A stretch of 41,262 bases of DNA from Chloroflexi bacterium GWC2_73_18 (GTDB lineage Bacteria > Chloroflexota > Limnocylindria > Limnocylindrales > CSP1-4), in contig MGMJ01000050.1 of assembly GCA_001794945.1 (NCBI GenBank), positions 34,547 to 75,808 on the forward strand, read 5' to 3'. The notes under the pieces were generated by a model. That model had not been told where the DNA came from. It saw only the letters and a program-made list of their open reading frames with translations, and did no database searches. Below are positions 21,501 to 29,507 of the stretch, piece after piece. Positions within the stretch are counted from its first letter, which is position 1; each line of letters opens with the position of its first letter. Made by a program: the position numbers and the translations under genes.

Positions 21501-23360
21501 GTAGACCTCGTCGAAGTGCATCCCGTAGGGCTGGTCGAGCCGGAAGGTGCGGAGGGTCAGGGCGGCCACGATCAGCAGCGCCACGACCAGCGCATCGAGG
21601 CGGTCGAGACGGCCGGAGCCTTCGGCCCCCAGGAGCCGGCTCCGGTCGGCCCGCACCGCCGGGCGGGACAACCGGCGGCGCAGGGAGCCGAGCGCCACCG
21701 CCCCCGTGGCGGGTCCTGCGATTTCGGGCGCCTCGGTCACCGCCGGGGCGGGCACGAGGGTTGGGGCGGCCGCCCGCTCGAGTGGCACGGTCGGCCCTCC
21801 CGGCGCCCCGGCCGGCGGCCGGCTCCAGGGAGTCCGCCAGACGCGCCTCACCGGTTCGATCTCGGGCTCCGGCGCCGGTCTCGGCGCCCGGCCCAGGAGG
21901 CCGAGCAGGTCGTCGACCGCGGGTCGCAGCTGCCAGAGCGCCCAGGCGAAGAGGGCGGTGTGGGCGATCGCCACGATCACGACGGCGGCCTCGGTGCGGG
22001 TCTCCTCGGCGAAGAGGAGCCCGCGGAGCTGGGGCGTCCCGTAACCCTCCTGGGGCCGCGTCAGCACGGCGTGGAGGTTGACCAGGTTGACCAGCCCCAG
22101 CAGGACGTACCAGCGCCGCCAGGCGACCGAGCCGGCGGCCAGGAGCGCCCCCACCGCGAAGACCGGGAAGAGGTATCGCTCGTGGACGCGGGTGGGGAGG
22201 ACGAAGAGGCCGAGGGCGAGCACGGTCGTGGCCACGACGATCGAGGTCCGGTCGTCACGGCGCAGGAGCTGCCAGGCGATGAAGGCGAGGCCGGCGAGCA
22301 GAAGTCCCGTGCCGACGGCGACAAAGGGGACGGCCCCGAAGGCGAGGCCCAGGTCGCTCGTCCAGACGCCGGCGTGGGCCAGCGAGGTCGGGCCCACGAG
22401 CGCCCACAGGTTGTAGGCGTTGACCGTCAGGTAGTGGTACTCGCCTGCCGTCGAGCCGACCAGCACGAGCAGGCCGCCCAGGTCCCCGCCGATCGGGAAG
22501 CCGGGCGCCCGAGCCACCGCCAGCTCGGCCAGGTCGAAGGGAGTGATCGTGGCGAACGCGACGAGGAGTCCGACCGCCGCCGAGGAGACGAGCCGCCAGG
22601 GACCCTGCTCCGTGGTGAACCAGCCGCCCAGGCGGCCATCGAGCCAGGCGAGCGCGCCGCGCGGCTCGGGCACCGGCCCGCTCCCGGGGCGGAGCAGGTG
22701 GCGCCGCAGCAAGACGATCCCGACGACGAGCAGGACGATCCCGTACTGCGGCTTGATGATCGGGGCGAGCACGGCGGCGGCGACCGCCGGCTCGCTCCAG
22801 CCGCGGATCAAGAGCAGGACGGCGCCGAGCAGGACGAGCGCGCCGACCGCATCGACCTGGCCCCAGAGCGCCGACTCGTACCAGGTGATCGGGATGAAGA
22901 GATAGAGGGCGGCGGCGGCGAGCCCGGCGCGCTCGCCGGACCAGCCACGCGCCGTGCGATAGAGGACGCAGGCGAGGATGAGGTCGAAGACGATGGCGGG
23001 GACCTTGATCAGCGAGCTGACGTAGGCGCCCGCGCCGGCACCGGTGAGGTCGCCCAGGAAGCGCGCCGTCAGGCCCACCATCCAGAGCGGGTAGAGGTAG
23101 CCGGGGGTGTAGTCGGCGAAGCCGGCGTTCCGGTAGAAACCGTCCGGGCCGTGCTCGGCGAGGGTCAGCGCCCAGCTCGAGAAGCTGTCGATGTCGACCT
23201 TGAAGCCGGCGCCGGGGAAGAGGCCGTATGCGATGATGACCCGGAGCGCGAGGCCGGCGAGCAGCACGGCCACGAGGGCGGGGGTGATCGCCGGTACCGG
23301 GACCCGGCCTCCCGACGCTCCGGAGCCCCGACCGGGTTCACCCGTCTGGGGCGCTCTCAA
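18501..23360 (-). CDS. Giant bimodular GT-C membrane protein: N-terminal mannosyltransferase-like module, Pro-rich linker, C-terminal PMT (GT39)-like module with a beta-propeller-like insertion
   Basis: Single uninterrupted ORF. Candidate TTG start at 23360. N-module FKVDIDSFSSWALTLAEHGPDGFY...WYESALWGQVDAVGALVLLGAVLLL; PMT module MHFDEVYHARTATEFLQDWRYG...YTHPHLAKYLIAAGIVLFGD. Confidence 0.8.
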   Translation of the reverse strand: MRAPQTGEPGRGSGASGGRVPVPAITPALVAVLLAGLALRVIIAYGLFPGAGFKVDIDSFSSWALTLAEHGPDGFYRNAGFADYTPGYLYPLWMVGLTARFLGDLTGAGAGAYVSSLIKVPAIVFDLILACVLYRTARGWSGERAGLAAAALYLFIPITWYESALWGQVDAVGALVLLGAVLLLIRGWSEPAVAAAVLAPIIKPQYGIVLLVVGIVLLRRHLLRPGSGPVPEPRGALAWLDGRLGGWFTTEQGPWRLVSSAAVGLLVAFATITPFDLAELAVARAPGFPIGGDLGGLLVLVGSTAGEYHYLTVNAYNLWALVGPTSLAHAGVWTSDLGLAFGAVPFVAVGTGLLLAGLAFIAWQLLRRDDRTSIVVATTVLALGLFVLPTRVHERYLFPVFAVGALLAAGSVAWRRWYVLLGLVNLVNLHAVLTRPQEGYGTPQLRGLLFAEETRTEAAVVIVAIAHTALFAWALWQLRPAVDDLLGLLGRAPRPAPEPEIEPVRRVWRTPWSRPPAGAPGGPTVPLERAAAPTLVPAPAVTEAPEIAGPATGAVALGSLRRRLSRPAVRADRSRLLGAEGSGRLDRLDALVVALLIVAALTLRTFRLDQPYGMHFDEVYHARTATEFLQDWRYGMPHDIYEYTHPHLAKYLIAAGIVLFGDDRVTGESSLGTPVRDVAVEPRYADPLEPQRRAGDRLFVATGSAVRVLDLLSREDESRLSVNGASAVAVDSSAHRLYVGTDTGLVWQLETGRLDLLRSVGGEPQAAQPVEVGRVEGPVQRLWVAGRRVVLRGAGDRLSSLDPETGEVAGAATVPGLAAAIPLSGVSSLVAHPAQVTDPEAAGARLGDVLGVSGASLAARLRAGGDELRLASYLTAEQRSELQAAIDAGDLPGIEVTDREALAVAAGSGLSILDAVSLETIDQEPLTAAATGLDRVGGLDRPTLYVATEGARIETFQLGDDGPPRPGSGFAMPGPVGEVRWNAATNLVHVLGETPDGRSTIYVVEPHANAVFADAALPFRPAVLVLDAARDTPALDREEALVFEAGGRVAAVDTGGNAFAWRFPGVVAGVLLAAALYLLARRLFRRRAVGLLVAVVALLDGMLFATSRIAMNDTYVGLFIVAAYLALAWLLIDPPAGRTGRLAVLLGLPAIGGLLGLALAAKWVGAYAIGGAVLIVLFRSSAGRLLALAGMVVLTGVLGYLAVVQTPPNLFFFGLMVGLTALLAAGIVLRPVAGRVEPRWADPVRLGGAPFLLALLALTALPLAVYVLSYVPWAMPWHAGGPQIVPGWPPGHEGQLFVDLQGGMYDYHDHLRATHPASSPWWAWPFDLKPVWFSSQAYGGGTQGYIFDMGNLVLFWLAVPAAAFGAWQAWGRRSAALGFVVLAFLSQWLPWARIDRATFQYHWYTALPFALLLLAYFLAELWHGPSRRTWQFARAVAAVTIMAPGLLWLLKDPLCAAAGVGQVNPGAYLCTGSGSLDPGSTRALITTAVVLVVGYLALAGALGWLVLGARDPRRYVMVALAAAALYFLAVYPNISGLPLPADPEAYSYQRLLPTWDYSFQFAVNTAPANATSILGPWPLLFVAGTGFFAAATGYAVWARRTGAPGDGASDALGAGVDRA
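20185..21375 (-). other. Beta-propeller (YVTN/PQQ-like) insertion within the PMT module of the preceding CDS (approximate limits)
   Basis: Repeats such as GDRLFVATGSAVRVLDLLSRE, SSAHRLYVGTDTGLVWQLETG, RPTLYVATEGARIETFQL and GRSTIYVVEPHANAVF, lying between LIAAGIVLFGDD and AFAWRFPGVVAGVLLAAALYLLARRLF. Confidence 0.65.
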
Positions 23361-23390
23361 TCGGTCCGGCCTCCTGGACGAGCGACGAAG

Positions 23391-24662
23391 GTGCAGCGCA
23401 GTATAGCAACGCGCATCCGGTCGACCGGGCTCGCGCTGGTGCTGCTGGCGCTGCTCGTCTACCTGGTTTCCAACCCGGGCCGCGCGAACCTCTACGGCCA
23501 CTACGTCTGGCAGGCGGACGCCTGGCTGCACGGGCGATTCGCCATCCCCTTCCCGGTCGCCGAGGGGGCGGTCACCAACGACCGGTACCTCGACGTGATC
23601 CCCATCCCTGGATCTCCCGGCTACGGCCTCATCCCCTACCCGCCGCTCCCGGCGATCCTGCTGCTGCCGGCCGTGGCGATCTTCGGGCTGGCCGCCGACG
23701 CGGGCCTCCTCGCCCTCGCCCTTGGGGCGGTGAGCGTCGGGCTCGCCTGGCGCCTGGTGAGGCGCCTCGTCACCGACCGGCGCGCCGCGCTCCTGGCGAC
23801 GCTCTTCTTCAGTTTCGGCACCGGCGCCTGGTACGCCGCCGCCCGGGGAAGCACCTGGTTCGAGGCGCACGTCGTGGCGCTCGCCTGCACGCTGTTGGCC
23901 ATCACCCTGTCGCTCGACGCGGAGCGTTCGGAGAGCCCGCGTCGCCTCGACCCACGCCAGGTCGCGGCGGGCTTCCTGCTCGGGCTGGCGGCCCTGGCGC
24001 GCCTGCCGACGATCTTCGGGCTTCCGTTCCTCCTGCTCGTCGGGGGCGGTCGTTCACCCTTCCGGCGGGGTGCCGCAGCGGCGCTCGGGGCGGCGGTCCC
24101 GCTTCTCTTCCTGCTCGCCTACAACCTCGCCTCGTCGGGCGCGCCGTTCCAGCCGGGATACGAGTCGCTCTACCGTACCGAGACGCCGGCCCTCCCCGCC
24201 TTCCATCACCCGGATTGGGCGATCGAGGACCCGCGCTATCTGCCCCAGAACCTGCTGATCATGCTCGCCGAGCCGCCGACGATCCGGCTCGAGTGCGGCC
24301 TCCGCTTCTTCGACCCCGACTGCCCCACGATCAGCCCCGACCCGCTCGGCATGAGCCTGCCGCTGACCAGCCCGGCCTACCTGCTGGCGCTCCCGCTGCT
24401 GGTCGGGATCCGTCGCGACCGGCTGCTGGCCGGCGCCTTCCTCGCCATCGCCGCGATCGCCGCGGTCGACCTGATGCACTTCAGCCAGGGCTGGGTCCAG
24501 TTCGGCTACCGCTTCAGCAACGACTGGGCGCCGTTCGCCCTGGTGCCGGTCACGCTCGCCCTGGCCCGGCCCGACGCCCGCCGCATCGGAGTCGTCCTTG
24601 TCGCCGCGTCGATCGCCGTGAACGCCTGGGGGAGCCTGTGGGGTGCGCTGCGCGGCTGGTGA
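23391..24662 (+). CDS. Polytopic membrane protein, probable GT-C-type glycosyltransferase/mannosyltransferase
   Basis: GTG start; multiple TM helices; NLYGHYVWQADAWLHGRFAIPFPVAEGAVTNDRYLDVIPIPGSPGYGLIPYPPLPAILLLP. Divergent from the giant GT-C gene. Confidence 0.65.
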   Translation: MQRSIATRIRSTGLALVLLALLVYLVSNPGRANLYGHYVWQADAWLHGRFAIPFPVAEGAVTNDRYLDVIPIPGSPGYGLIPYPPLPAILLLPAVAIFGLAADAGLLALALGAVSVGLAWRLVRRLVTDRRAALLATLFFSFGTGAWYAAARGSTWFEAHVVALACTLLAITLSLDAERSESPRRLDPRQVAAGFLLGLAALARLPTIFGLPFLLLVGGGRSPFRRGAAAALGAAVPLLFLLAYNLASSGAPFQPGYESLYRTETPALPAFHHPDWAIEDPRYLPQNLLIMLAEPPTIRLECGLRFFDPDCPTISPDPLGMSLPLTSPAYLLALPLLVGIRRDRLLAGAFLAIAAIAAVDLMHFSQGWVQFGYRFSNDWAPFALVPVTLALARPDARRIGVVLVAASIAVNAWGSLWGALRGW

Positions 24663-24705
24663 TCGGCGGGCTGACGCCGCCCGGCATTGTGGGACACTTC
24701 GCGCC

Positions 24706-25494
24706 GTGACCGCTGCCCGGGTCCCCGAGATCTCCTACTTCTTCCCGGCCCACAACGAGGAGGCCAATCTCGAGGCGCTCATGGACGAGGCGCTCGAGGC
24801 GCTCCCCGAGCTGGCCGAGCGCTTCGAGATCATCGCCGTCGACGACGGCAGCCGCGACGGCACGCCGGCGATCGCCGACCGCCTGGCGGCGTCCCATGCG
24901 GGCGTCGTCCGCGTCGTCCACCACCCCACGAACCTCGGCTACGGCGCCGCGCTGCGCAGCGGCTTCCGCGCCGCCCGCTACCCGCTCGTCTGCTTCACCG
25001 ACGGCGACCGCCAGTTCAGGGTCGCCGACCTCGGCCGCCTTCTCGAGCGCGCCGCCGGGCCCGACCGCCCCGACGTCGTGGCCGGCTTCCGCTTGAAGCG
25101 CGCCGATCCGCCGCTCCGGCTCGCCTATGCGCACATCTACCGGGCCTGCCTGGGCCTCTTCTTCAGGCTCTGGGTCCGCGACGTCGACTGCGCCTGCAAG
25201 CTCTTCCGGCGCGGTGCGCTCGAGGGGATCCGCCTCGAGTCGGGCGGGGCGTTCCTCTCGGCCGAGCTCCTGATCAAGCTACGCGCGGGGGGCCGCTCGC
25301 TCGTCGAGGTCGGCGTGCCGCACTACCCGCGAACGGCCGGCTCGCCGACCGGGGCGAAGCCGTCGGTGATCCTGCGCGCGGTGCGCGACTTCTGGCGGCT
25401 CCGCCTCCTGCTCTGGTTCGCCCCGGCGCGCGCCCGGGGCCGCGGAGCGGCGGTGCTCGGCGACGCCGCTGCGGATGGCGGTCGAGAAGCCTAG
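24706..25494 (+). CDS. Glycosyltransferase family 2, dolichyl/polyprenyl-phosphate mannose synthase-like
   Basis: ISYFFPAHNEEANLEALMDEALEAL, IIAVDDGSRDGTPAIADRL, NLGYGAALRSGFRAARYPLVCFTDGDRQF. GTG start at 24706. Confidence 0.87.
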   Translation: MTAARVPEISYFFPAHNEEANLEALMDEALEALPELAERFEIIAVDDGSRDGTPAIADRLAASHAGVVRVVHHPTNLGYGAALRSGFRAARYPLVCFTDGDRQFRVADLGRLLERAAGPDRPDVVAGFRLKRADPPLRLAYAHIYRACLGLFFRLWVRDVDCACKLFRRGALEGIRLESGGAFLSAELLIKLRAGGRSLVEVGVPHYPRTAGSPTGAKPSVILRAVRDFWRLRLLLWFAPARARGRGAAVLGDAAADGGREA

Positions 25495-25503
25495 TTCCTA
25501 GTC

Positions 25504-26043
25504 CTAGTCGGGCCGGCGCCGGCCCTCGGCGGGAGACTCCTCGTCCGTGTCGAGCGAGTTGATGAACTCGCGGAAGACGGAGAGGCGCTCGTCTTCCCGG
25601 TGCTCCCCCTCGCCCCCCTCCTCGTCGTCCTCGGCCGGCGTCACCCCGGCGCGATCGAGGACCGCCCGGGTCACGAAGATCGGGGTCGCCGCGCGGACGG
25701 CCAGCGCGATCGCGTCGGAGGGGCGGGAGTCGATCTCGACGGTCCGACCGTCCGTCTCGAGCTGGATGCGGGCGTGGAACGTTTCCTCGGCCAGGTCGGA
25801 GACGACGACGCGGCGCAGGTGGACGGCGAGCTGCTCGAGGGTCGCGGCAAAGAGGTCGTGCGTGAGCGGCCGCTCCGACGTGAAGCCCTGCAGCCGCATG
25901 GCGATGGCGCTCGCCTCCCACTGACCGATCCAGATCGGGAGGTAGCGGCGCTGTTCGGCCGCCTTGAGGATGACGACGTGCTGGTTCGAGAGCATGTGCA
26001 CGCGCACGCTCTCCACGACCATCTCGATCAGCTCGTCGGGCAT
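25504..26043 (-). CDS. Bifunctional nuclease (BFN/DUF151)-domain protein
   Basis: VVESVRVHMLSNQHVVILKAAEQRRYLPIWIGQWEASAIAMRLQG...RPLTHDLF...EIDSRPSDAIALAVRAATPIFV. Confidence 0.9.
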   Translation of the reverse strand: MPDELIEMVVESVRVHMLSNQHVVILKAAEQRRYLPIWIGQWEASAIAMRLQGFTSERPLTHDLFAATLEQLAVHLRRVVVSDLAEETFHARIQLETDGRTVEIDSRPSDAIALAVRAATPIFVTRAVLDRAGVTPAEDDEEGGEGEHREDERLSVFREFINSLDTDEESPAEGRRRPD

Positions 26044-26096
26044 GGTGCGTCGGATTCTATACCGCGGCCCGCGGTACCCCGGACCGTGCCGGCGGC

Positions 26097-26801
26097 TCAG
26101 CCGGCGCGGAGCGGCACGCGCACGAGGCCCGCCATGCGGAGCGCGCCGGCGACGGCCAGGCCGGCGGCGAAGCCCCCGATGTGGGCGAAGTAGGCGACCC
26201 CGCCGGCGCTGCTCGTCGCCCCCAGCACGGCGACGCCGTCGAGGAGCTGCAGCACGAACCAGAAGCCGAGCACGAAGATGGCCGGGATCGAGACGAGCTG
26301 GTAGAAGAGGCCCAGGAAGACAAGCGAGAGGACGCGCGCCCGGGGGAACCAGACGAGGTAGGCCCCCAGCACCGCGGCGATCGCCCCGCTGGCACCCACC
26401 AGCGGCACGTCCGACGCCGGGTCGATGGCGACCTGGGCGAGGCCGGCGACGATGCCGCCCCCCAGGTAGAAAAGAAGGAAGGGGAGCCGCCCCAGCAGAT
26501 CCTCGACGTTGTTGCCGAAGATCCACAGGTAGAGCATGTTGCCCAGGATGTGCATCCAGCCGCCGTGGAGGAACTGGGAGGTGAGCAGGGCGGCGGCGGC
26601 CGGCACGGTGCCGCCCAACGGGTCGGCGGTCAGCTGCGCGGGCACGACCCCGAAGTCGGTGAAGAACCGCTCGAGATCGGCCGGGGCACCGACCTGCTCG
26701 AGCCAGAGCTCGTACGCGAAGATGACGAAGTTGGCAGCGATCAGGCCGATGGTGAGGACGGCCGGCCGAGCCGTCGGGTTGGCGTCGCGAAGCGGGATCA
26801 T
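26097..26801 (-). CDS. Rhomboid-family intramembrane serine protease
   Basis: MIPLRDANPTARPAVLTIGLIAANFVIFAYEL; FLHGGWMHILGNMLYLWIFGNNVED; GASGAIAAVLGAYLVWFPRARV; AHIGGFAAGL. Confidence 0.93.
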   Translation of the reverse strand: MIPLRDANPTARPAVLTIGLIAANFVIFAYELWLEQVGAPADLERFFTDFGVVPAQLTADPLGGTVPAAAALLTSQFLHGGWMHILGNMLYLWIFGNNVEDLLGRLPFLLFYLGGGIVAGLAQVAIDPASDVPLVGASGAIAAVLGAYLVWFPRARVLSLVFLGLFYQLVSIPAIFVLGFWFVLQLLDGVAVLGATSSAGGVAYFAHIGGFAAGLAVAGALRMAGLVRVPLRAG

Positions 26802-26817
26802 CGCCGCCGGCCGACGC

Positions 26818-29103
26818 TCAGGGGGCGGGTGAAGCGTCGCCGGAGGGGGTCGGACTGGCGGCGCCCGGGCTGCCGCTCGGGCTACCGCCCGGGCTGGCGC
26901 CCGGCGAGAGACCGGGCGACGGGCTCGCCGTCGTTCCCGCATCCTCCAGGACGCTAACCAGGAGCGAGTCGCGGTCGATCCAGTAGAGGAGCGGTGCGGC
27001 GTCGGCGCGAGGGACGGCGAAGAGGCCGCGCACGTCCGTGAAGGATTGGGCCGGGCCCTGGAGCGTGAACTGCTCGACGTAGTCGCCGGTCGCGCGGGCG
27101 AAGCGGATGATCCGGTCGTTCCCGGTGTCCCAGACGAAGAGGGAACCCTGGCGTCGCTCGCCGACGGCGTCGAAGAGGCGCAGGTCGATCTCGGGACGCA
27201 GGTCGGTGTCCTCCGGCATGCTGAGCCCGAAGTCGGTCTTCTGGCCCCCCTCGTAGCGCGCCAGTCCGTCGCCCTCGAGCAGGTAGATGTCGCCATCGAT
27301 GAGGATCTGGCGGACGCCGTCGAGGTCCCGCGGCGCCGCCAGGTAGTCGGACGGGCCGGCCTGGAAACCGCTCCCGTCGAGCGCCGGCGTGTAGCGCAGG
27401 ATCTGGCGGCTCGACGGATCGACGATGTAGAGGTTGTAGAGGCCCTGCTCGGCGTTGCGCAGGTAGGTGCCGACGTCGCCGATGTCGTCTCCCCACGAAA
27501 TGTCGCCCCCGACCAGGACGGCGGAGAGCGTCCCCTCGCCCTTCGTGTCGGCCGGGCGCCAGCGCCAGAGCGCCCCGGCGCGGTCGAGCACCAGCAGGTC
27601 GGGACCGCCGGTCGCCAGCATCCAGGGTTCGTCCACCGTGCGGTCCCCGACCTTCGTCCCGGCGGCAACGATCGCGACCGCCTCGCGGGTCGGCAGGTCG
27701 ACGCGGTAGACGGCCTTCGTCGAGCGCTCGATCACGTAGGCGGCCTGCTCCCCGAGCGGCCCGCGCACGACGTCGCCGAGGTCGGGCGTCTCGACAACCG
27801 TGTCGAAGCGGAAGACGGTCGTCGCCCCCGTGTGGCGGACCTCGTAGAGGCGGTCGAGCCCCGCCACGATCTGCTGGCGGAGCAGCACCAGCTTGCCCTC
27901 GCTGACACCCGCCGTGGCCGCCTTGGTCAGCCACTCGTACGCCTCGCGGAGAAGCCGCCTGGCCCGGTTCGGGTCGCTTTCGACGAGGTCGGCGCCGCCG
28001 CCGAAGACCTGGTCGACGCGCTGTTTCACCTCGGCGAGCGCCTTCTCCCCCTCGGTCACCTGGTGGATCTGCTCGCCCGGTCCCGGTCCCTGCCCGCCGA
28101 TCCACCAGGCTCCCACGGCGAGGACGACGACGACGCCGAGGAGCGCGATCGCCGCGACCGCCAGCCGCCGCTCGGACTCGCGCCGGTCGGCCAGCGCGGT
28201 GACACGCCGGATGCCGGCGCCGCGCCGCGGCAGCCGCTCCTGGATCGCCCCGAAGAAGCGCGCGATGGCGCCGCCGGCTCGCTGGCGCGCCTGGCGTCCA
28301 GCGGTGCTGAGCGCCTCGACGCCGCCGCTCAGTGGCTCGGCGAGTGGGATCGGCGAGCGGTCGGGGACACCGGCGAGCGGCTCGGCCGGCTTGACCGGCA
28401 CCAGCGCGTGGCCGGCGGTCGTCGCCGACACCTCGGTCGCTTCGATGACGAGGAGCGCGTCGGAGGTCTCGCCGCCGGCGGCGACGTAGAGGTGGTGGAG
28501 GTGCTCCGCCGCCGACTGGGGGTGGAGCGTCACGATGGCGCTCTTCAGCTCGTCGCTGCCGATCGTCTCGACCGTGCTGCGGCTGGTCAGCACCAGCGTG
28601 TCGCCCACGGAGAGCTCGCCCCACCAGACGTCGGGGAGCGCGTCTCCGCCATAGGGGAGCGCCATCTCGCGCCCCTCGTCGGGGAGCGTCAGCAGCCTCG
28701 CCTGGCGGAGGAGGAAGGCGGCACCCTCGCCGACGGTGGTGACGTAGAGCTCGTGGCCGCGCACGACCGCGGCGGCGACGCCGATCGAGCGCAGCGGGAC
28801 GCCGAGCCGCTCCCGCTGGTGGCGGAGCCGCTGGTCGGCGGCCCGGATCGCCTTCTTGAGGCAGACGGCGATGCCGGCCGACTCGTCGTAGTAGTACTGG
28901 CGCTGGACCGTCTCGGCGACGAGGGCGGTCGCCTCTCGCATCCGGGGGCCGCCCTCGGAGGCCGCCGCGACGAGGTAGAGGCCCCCCTTGCTTCGCGCGG
29001 TGGCACCGACCGTCGGCTCGCTGACGAGGACGGAGTCGGGTGCCGACGCGAGCCTCTCCTGCTCGCCCACCACCCCGAGCCGCATGTGGAGTCGGACGGC
29101 CAT
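26818..29103 (-). CDS. PP2C-like (apparently catalytically degenerate) domain, TM helix, extracellular beta-propeller-like domain and Ser/Pro/Gly-rich tail
   Basis: N-terminal ~240 aa resemble the PP2C fold with VAAASEGG at the DG position; TM LAVAAIALLGVVVVLAVGAWWIGG; C-terminal propeller-like repeats (LLVLDRAGALWRWRP, LYNLYIVDPSSRQILRY, SLFVWDTGNDRIIRFARATGDYVEQF). Confidence 0.65.
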   Translation of the reverse strand: MAVRLHMRLGVVGEQERLASAPDSVLVSEPTVGATARSKGGLYLVAAASEGGPRMREATALVAETVQRQYYYDESAGIAVCLKKAIRAADQRLRHQRERLGVPLRSIGVAAAVVRGHELYVTTVGEGAAFLLRQARLLTLPDEGREMALPYGGDALPDVWWGELSVGDTLVLTSRSTVETIGSDELKSAIVTLHPQSAAEHLHHLYVAAGGETSDALLVIEATEVSATTAGHALVPVKPAEPLAGVPDRSPIPLAEPLSGGVEALSTAGRQARQRAGGAIARFFGAIQERLPRRGAGIRRVTALADRRESERRLAVAAIALLGVVVVLAVGAWWIGGQGPGPGEQIHQVTEGEKALAEVKQRVDQVFGGGADLVESDPNRARRLLREAYEWLTKAATAGVSEGKLVLLRQQIVAGLDRLYEVRHTGATTVFRFDTVVETPDLGDVVRGPLGEQAAYVIERSTKAVYRVDLPTREAVAIVAAGTKVGDRTVDEPWMLATGGPDLLVLDRAGALWRWRPADTKGEGTLSAVLVGGDISWGDDIGDVGTYLRNAEQGLYNLYIVDPSSRQILRYTPALDGSGFQAGPSDYLAAPRDLDGVRQILIDGDIYLLEGDGLARYEGGQKTDFGLSMPEDTDLRPEIDLRLFDAVGERRQGSLFVWDTGNDRIIRFARATGDYVEQFTLQGPAQSFTDVRGLFAVPRADAAPLLYWIDRDSLLVSVLEDAGTTASPSPGLSPGASPGGSPSGSPGAASPTPSGDASPAP

Positions 29104-29114
29104 CGGAGCGGCGA

Positions 29115-29507
29115 TTATAGGCGCTCGGTCGCGCCGCCGGCCCCCGGTCGGAGCCGGCCACGCCCGACGACCACCCTCAACTCGCGCGCGCGCGCGCCGC
29201 CCGGCACCGTGCGGAACGCCTCCAGCAGCTCGCGGCCGCGCAGGCGGAGCTCCTGGGCGACGATCGACTCGTCGGCGCTCACCACGACCACGCCCTGGCT
29301 CACCTGGACCAGGTGGGATGCGCCGGCCGCCGCGGGGACGCGCTCCGCCACCAGCCGTTCCCAGCTCGCCATGGCGCGCGCCAGGCGTAGCTCCTCCTCG
29401 AGGCCGAGCGAGGAGGCGACCGCGGGGAGGATGTCGCCCAGGCGTCGCGGCTCGCGCATGCGCCTCTCCGCTTCGGACGGCCGCCGTCGGATCCGCTCGT
29501 CGCTCAC
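29115..29507 (-). CDS. dciA: DUF721 / DciA-family protein (helicase-loader-like)
   Basis: RLGDILPAVASSLGLEEELRLARAMASWERLVAERVPAAAGASHLVQVSQGVVVVSADESIVAQELRLRGRELLEAF; adjacent to recF. Confidence 0.85.
   Translation of the reverse strand: MSDERIRRRPSEAERRMREPRRLGDILPAVASSLGLEEELRLARAMASWERLVAERVPAAAGASHLVQVSQGVVVVSADESIVAQELRLRGRELLEAFRTVPGGARARELRVVVGRGRLRPGAGGATERL

Noticed and set aside
19416-24662. 1748-aa plus-strand ORF
   Set aside because: Most of it is antisense to the clearly coding GT-C protein and is highly charged low-complexity sequence (E/R/G/D-rich). Only the last part from GTG 23391 looks like a real membrane protein.
26954-29161. 735-aa minus-strand ORF in a second frame over the pseudo-PP2C gene
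   Set aside because: Arg/Pro/Gly-rich out-of-frame translation; the 761-aa frame is the convincing one.
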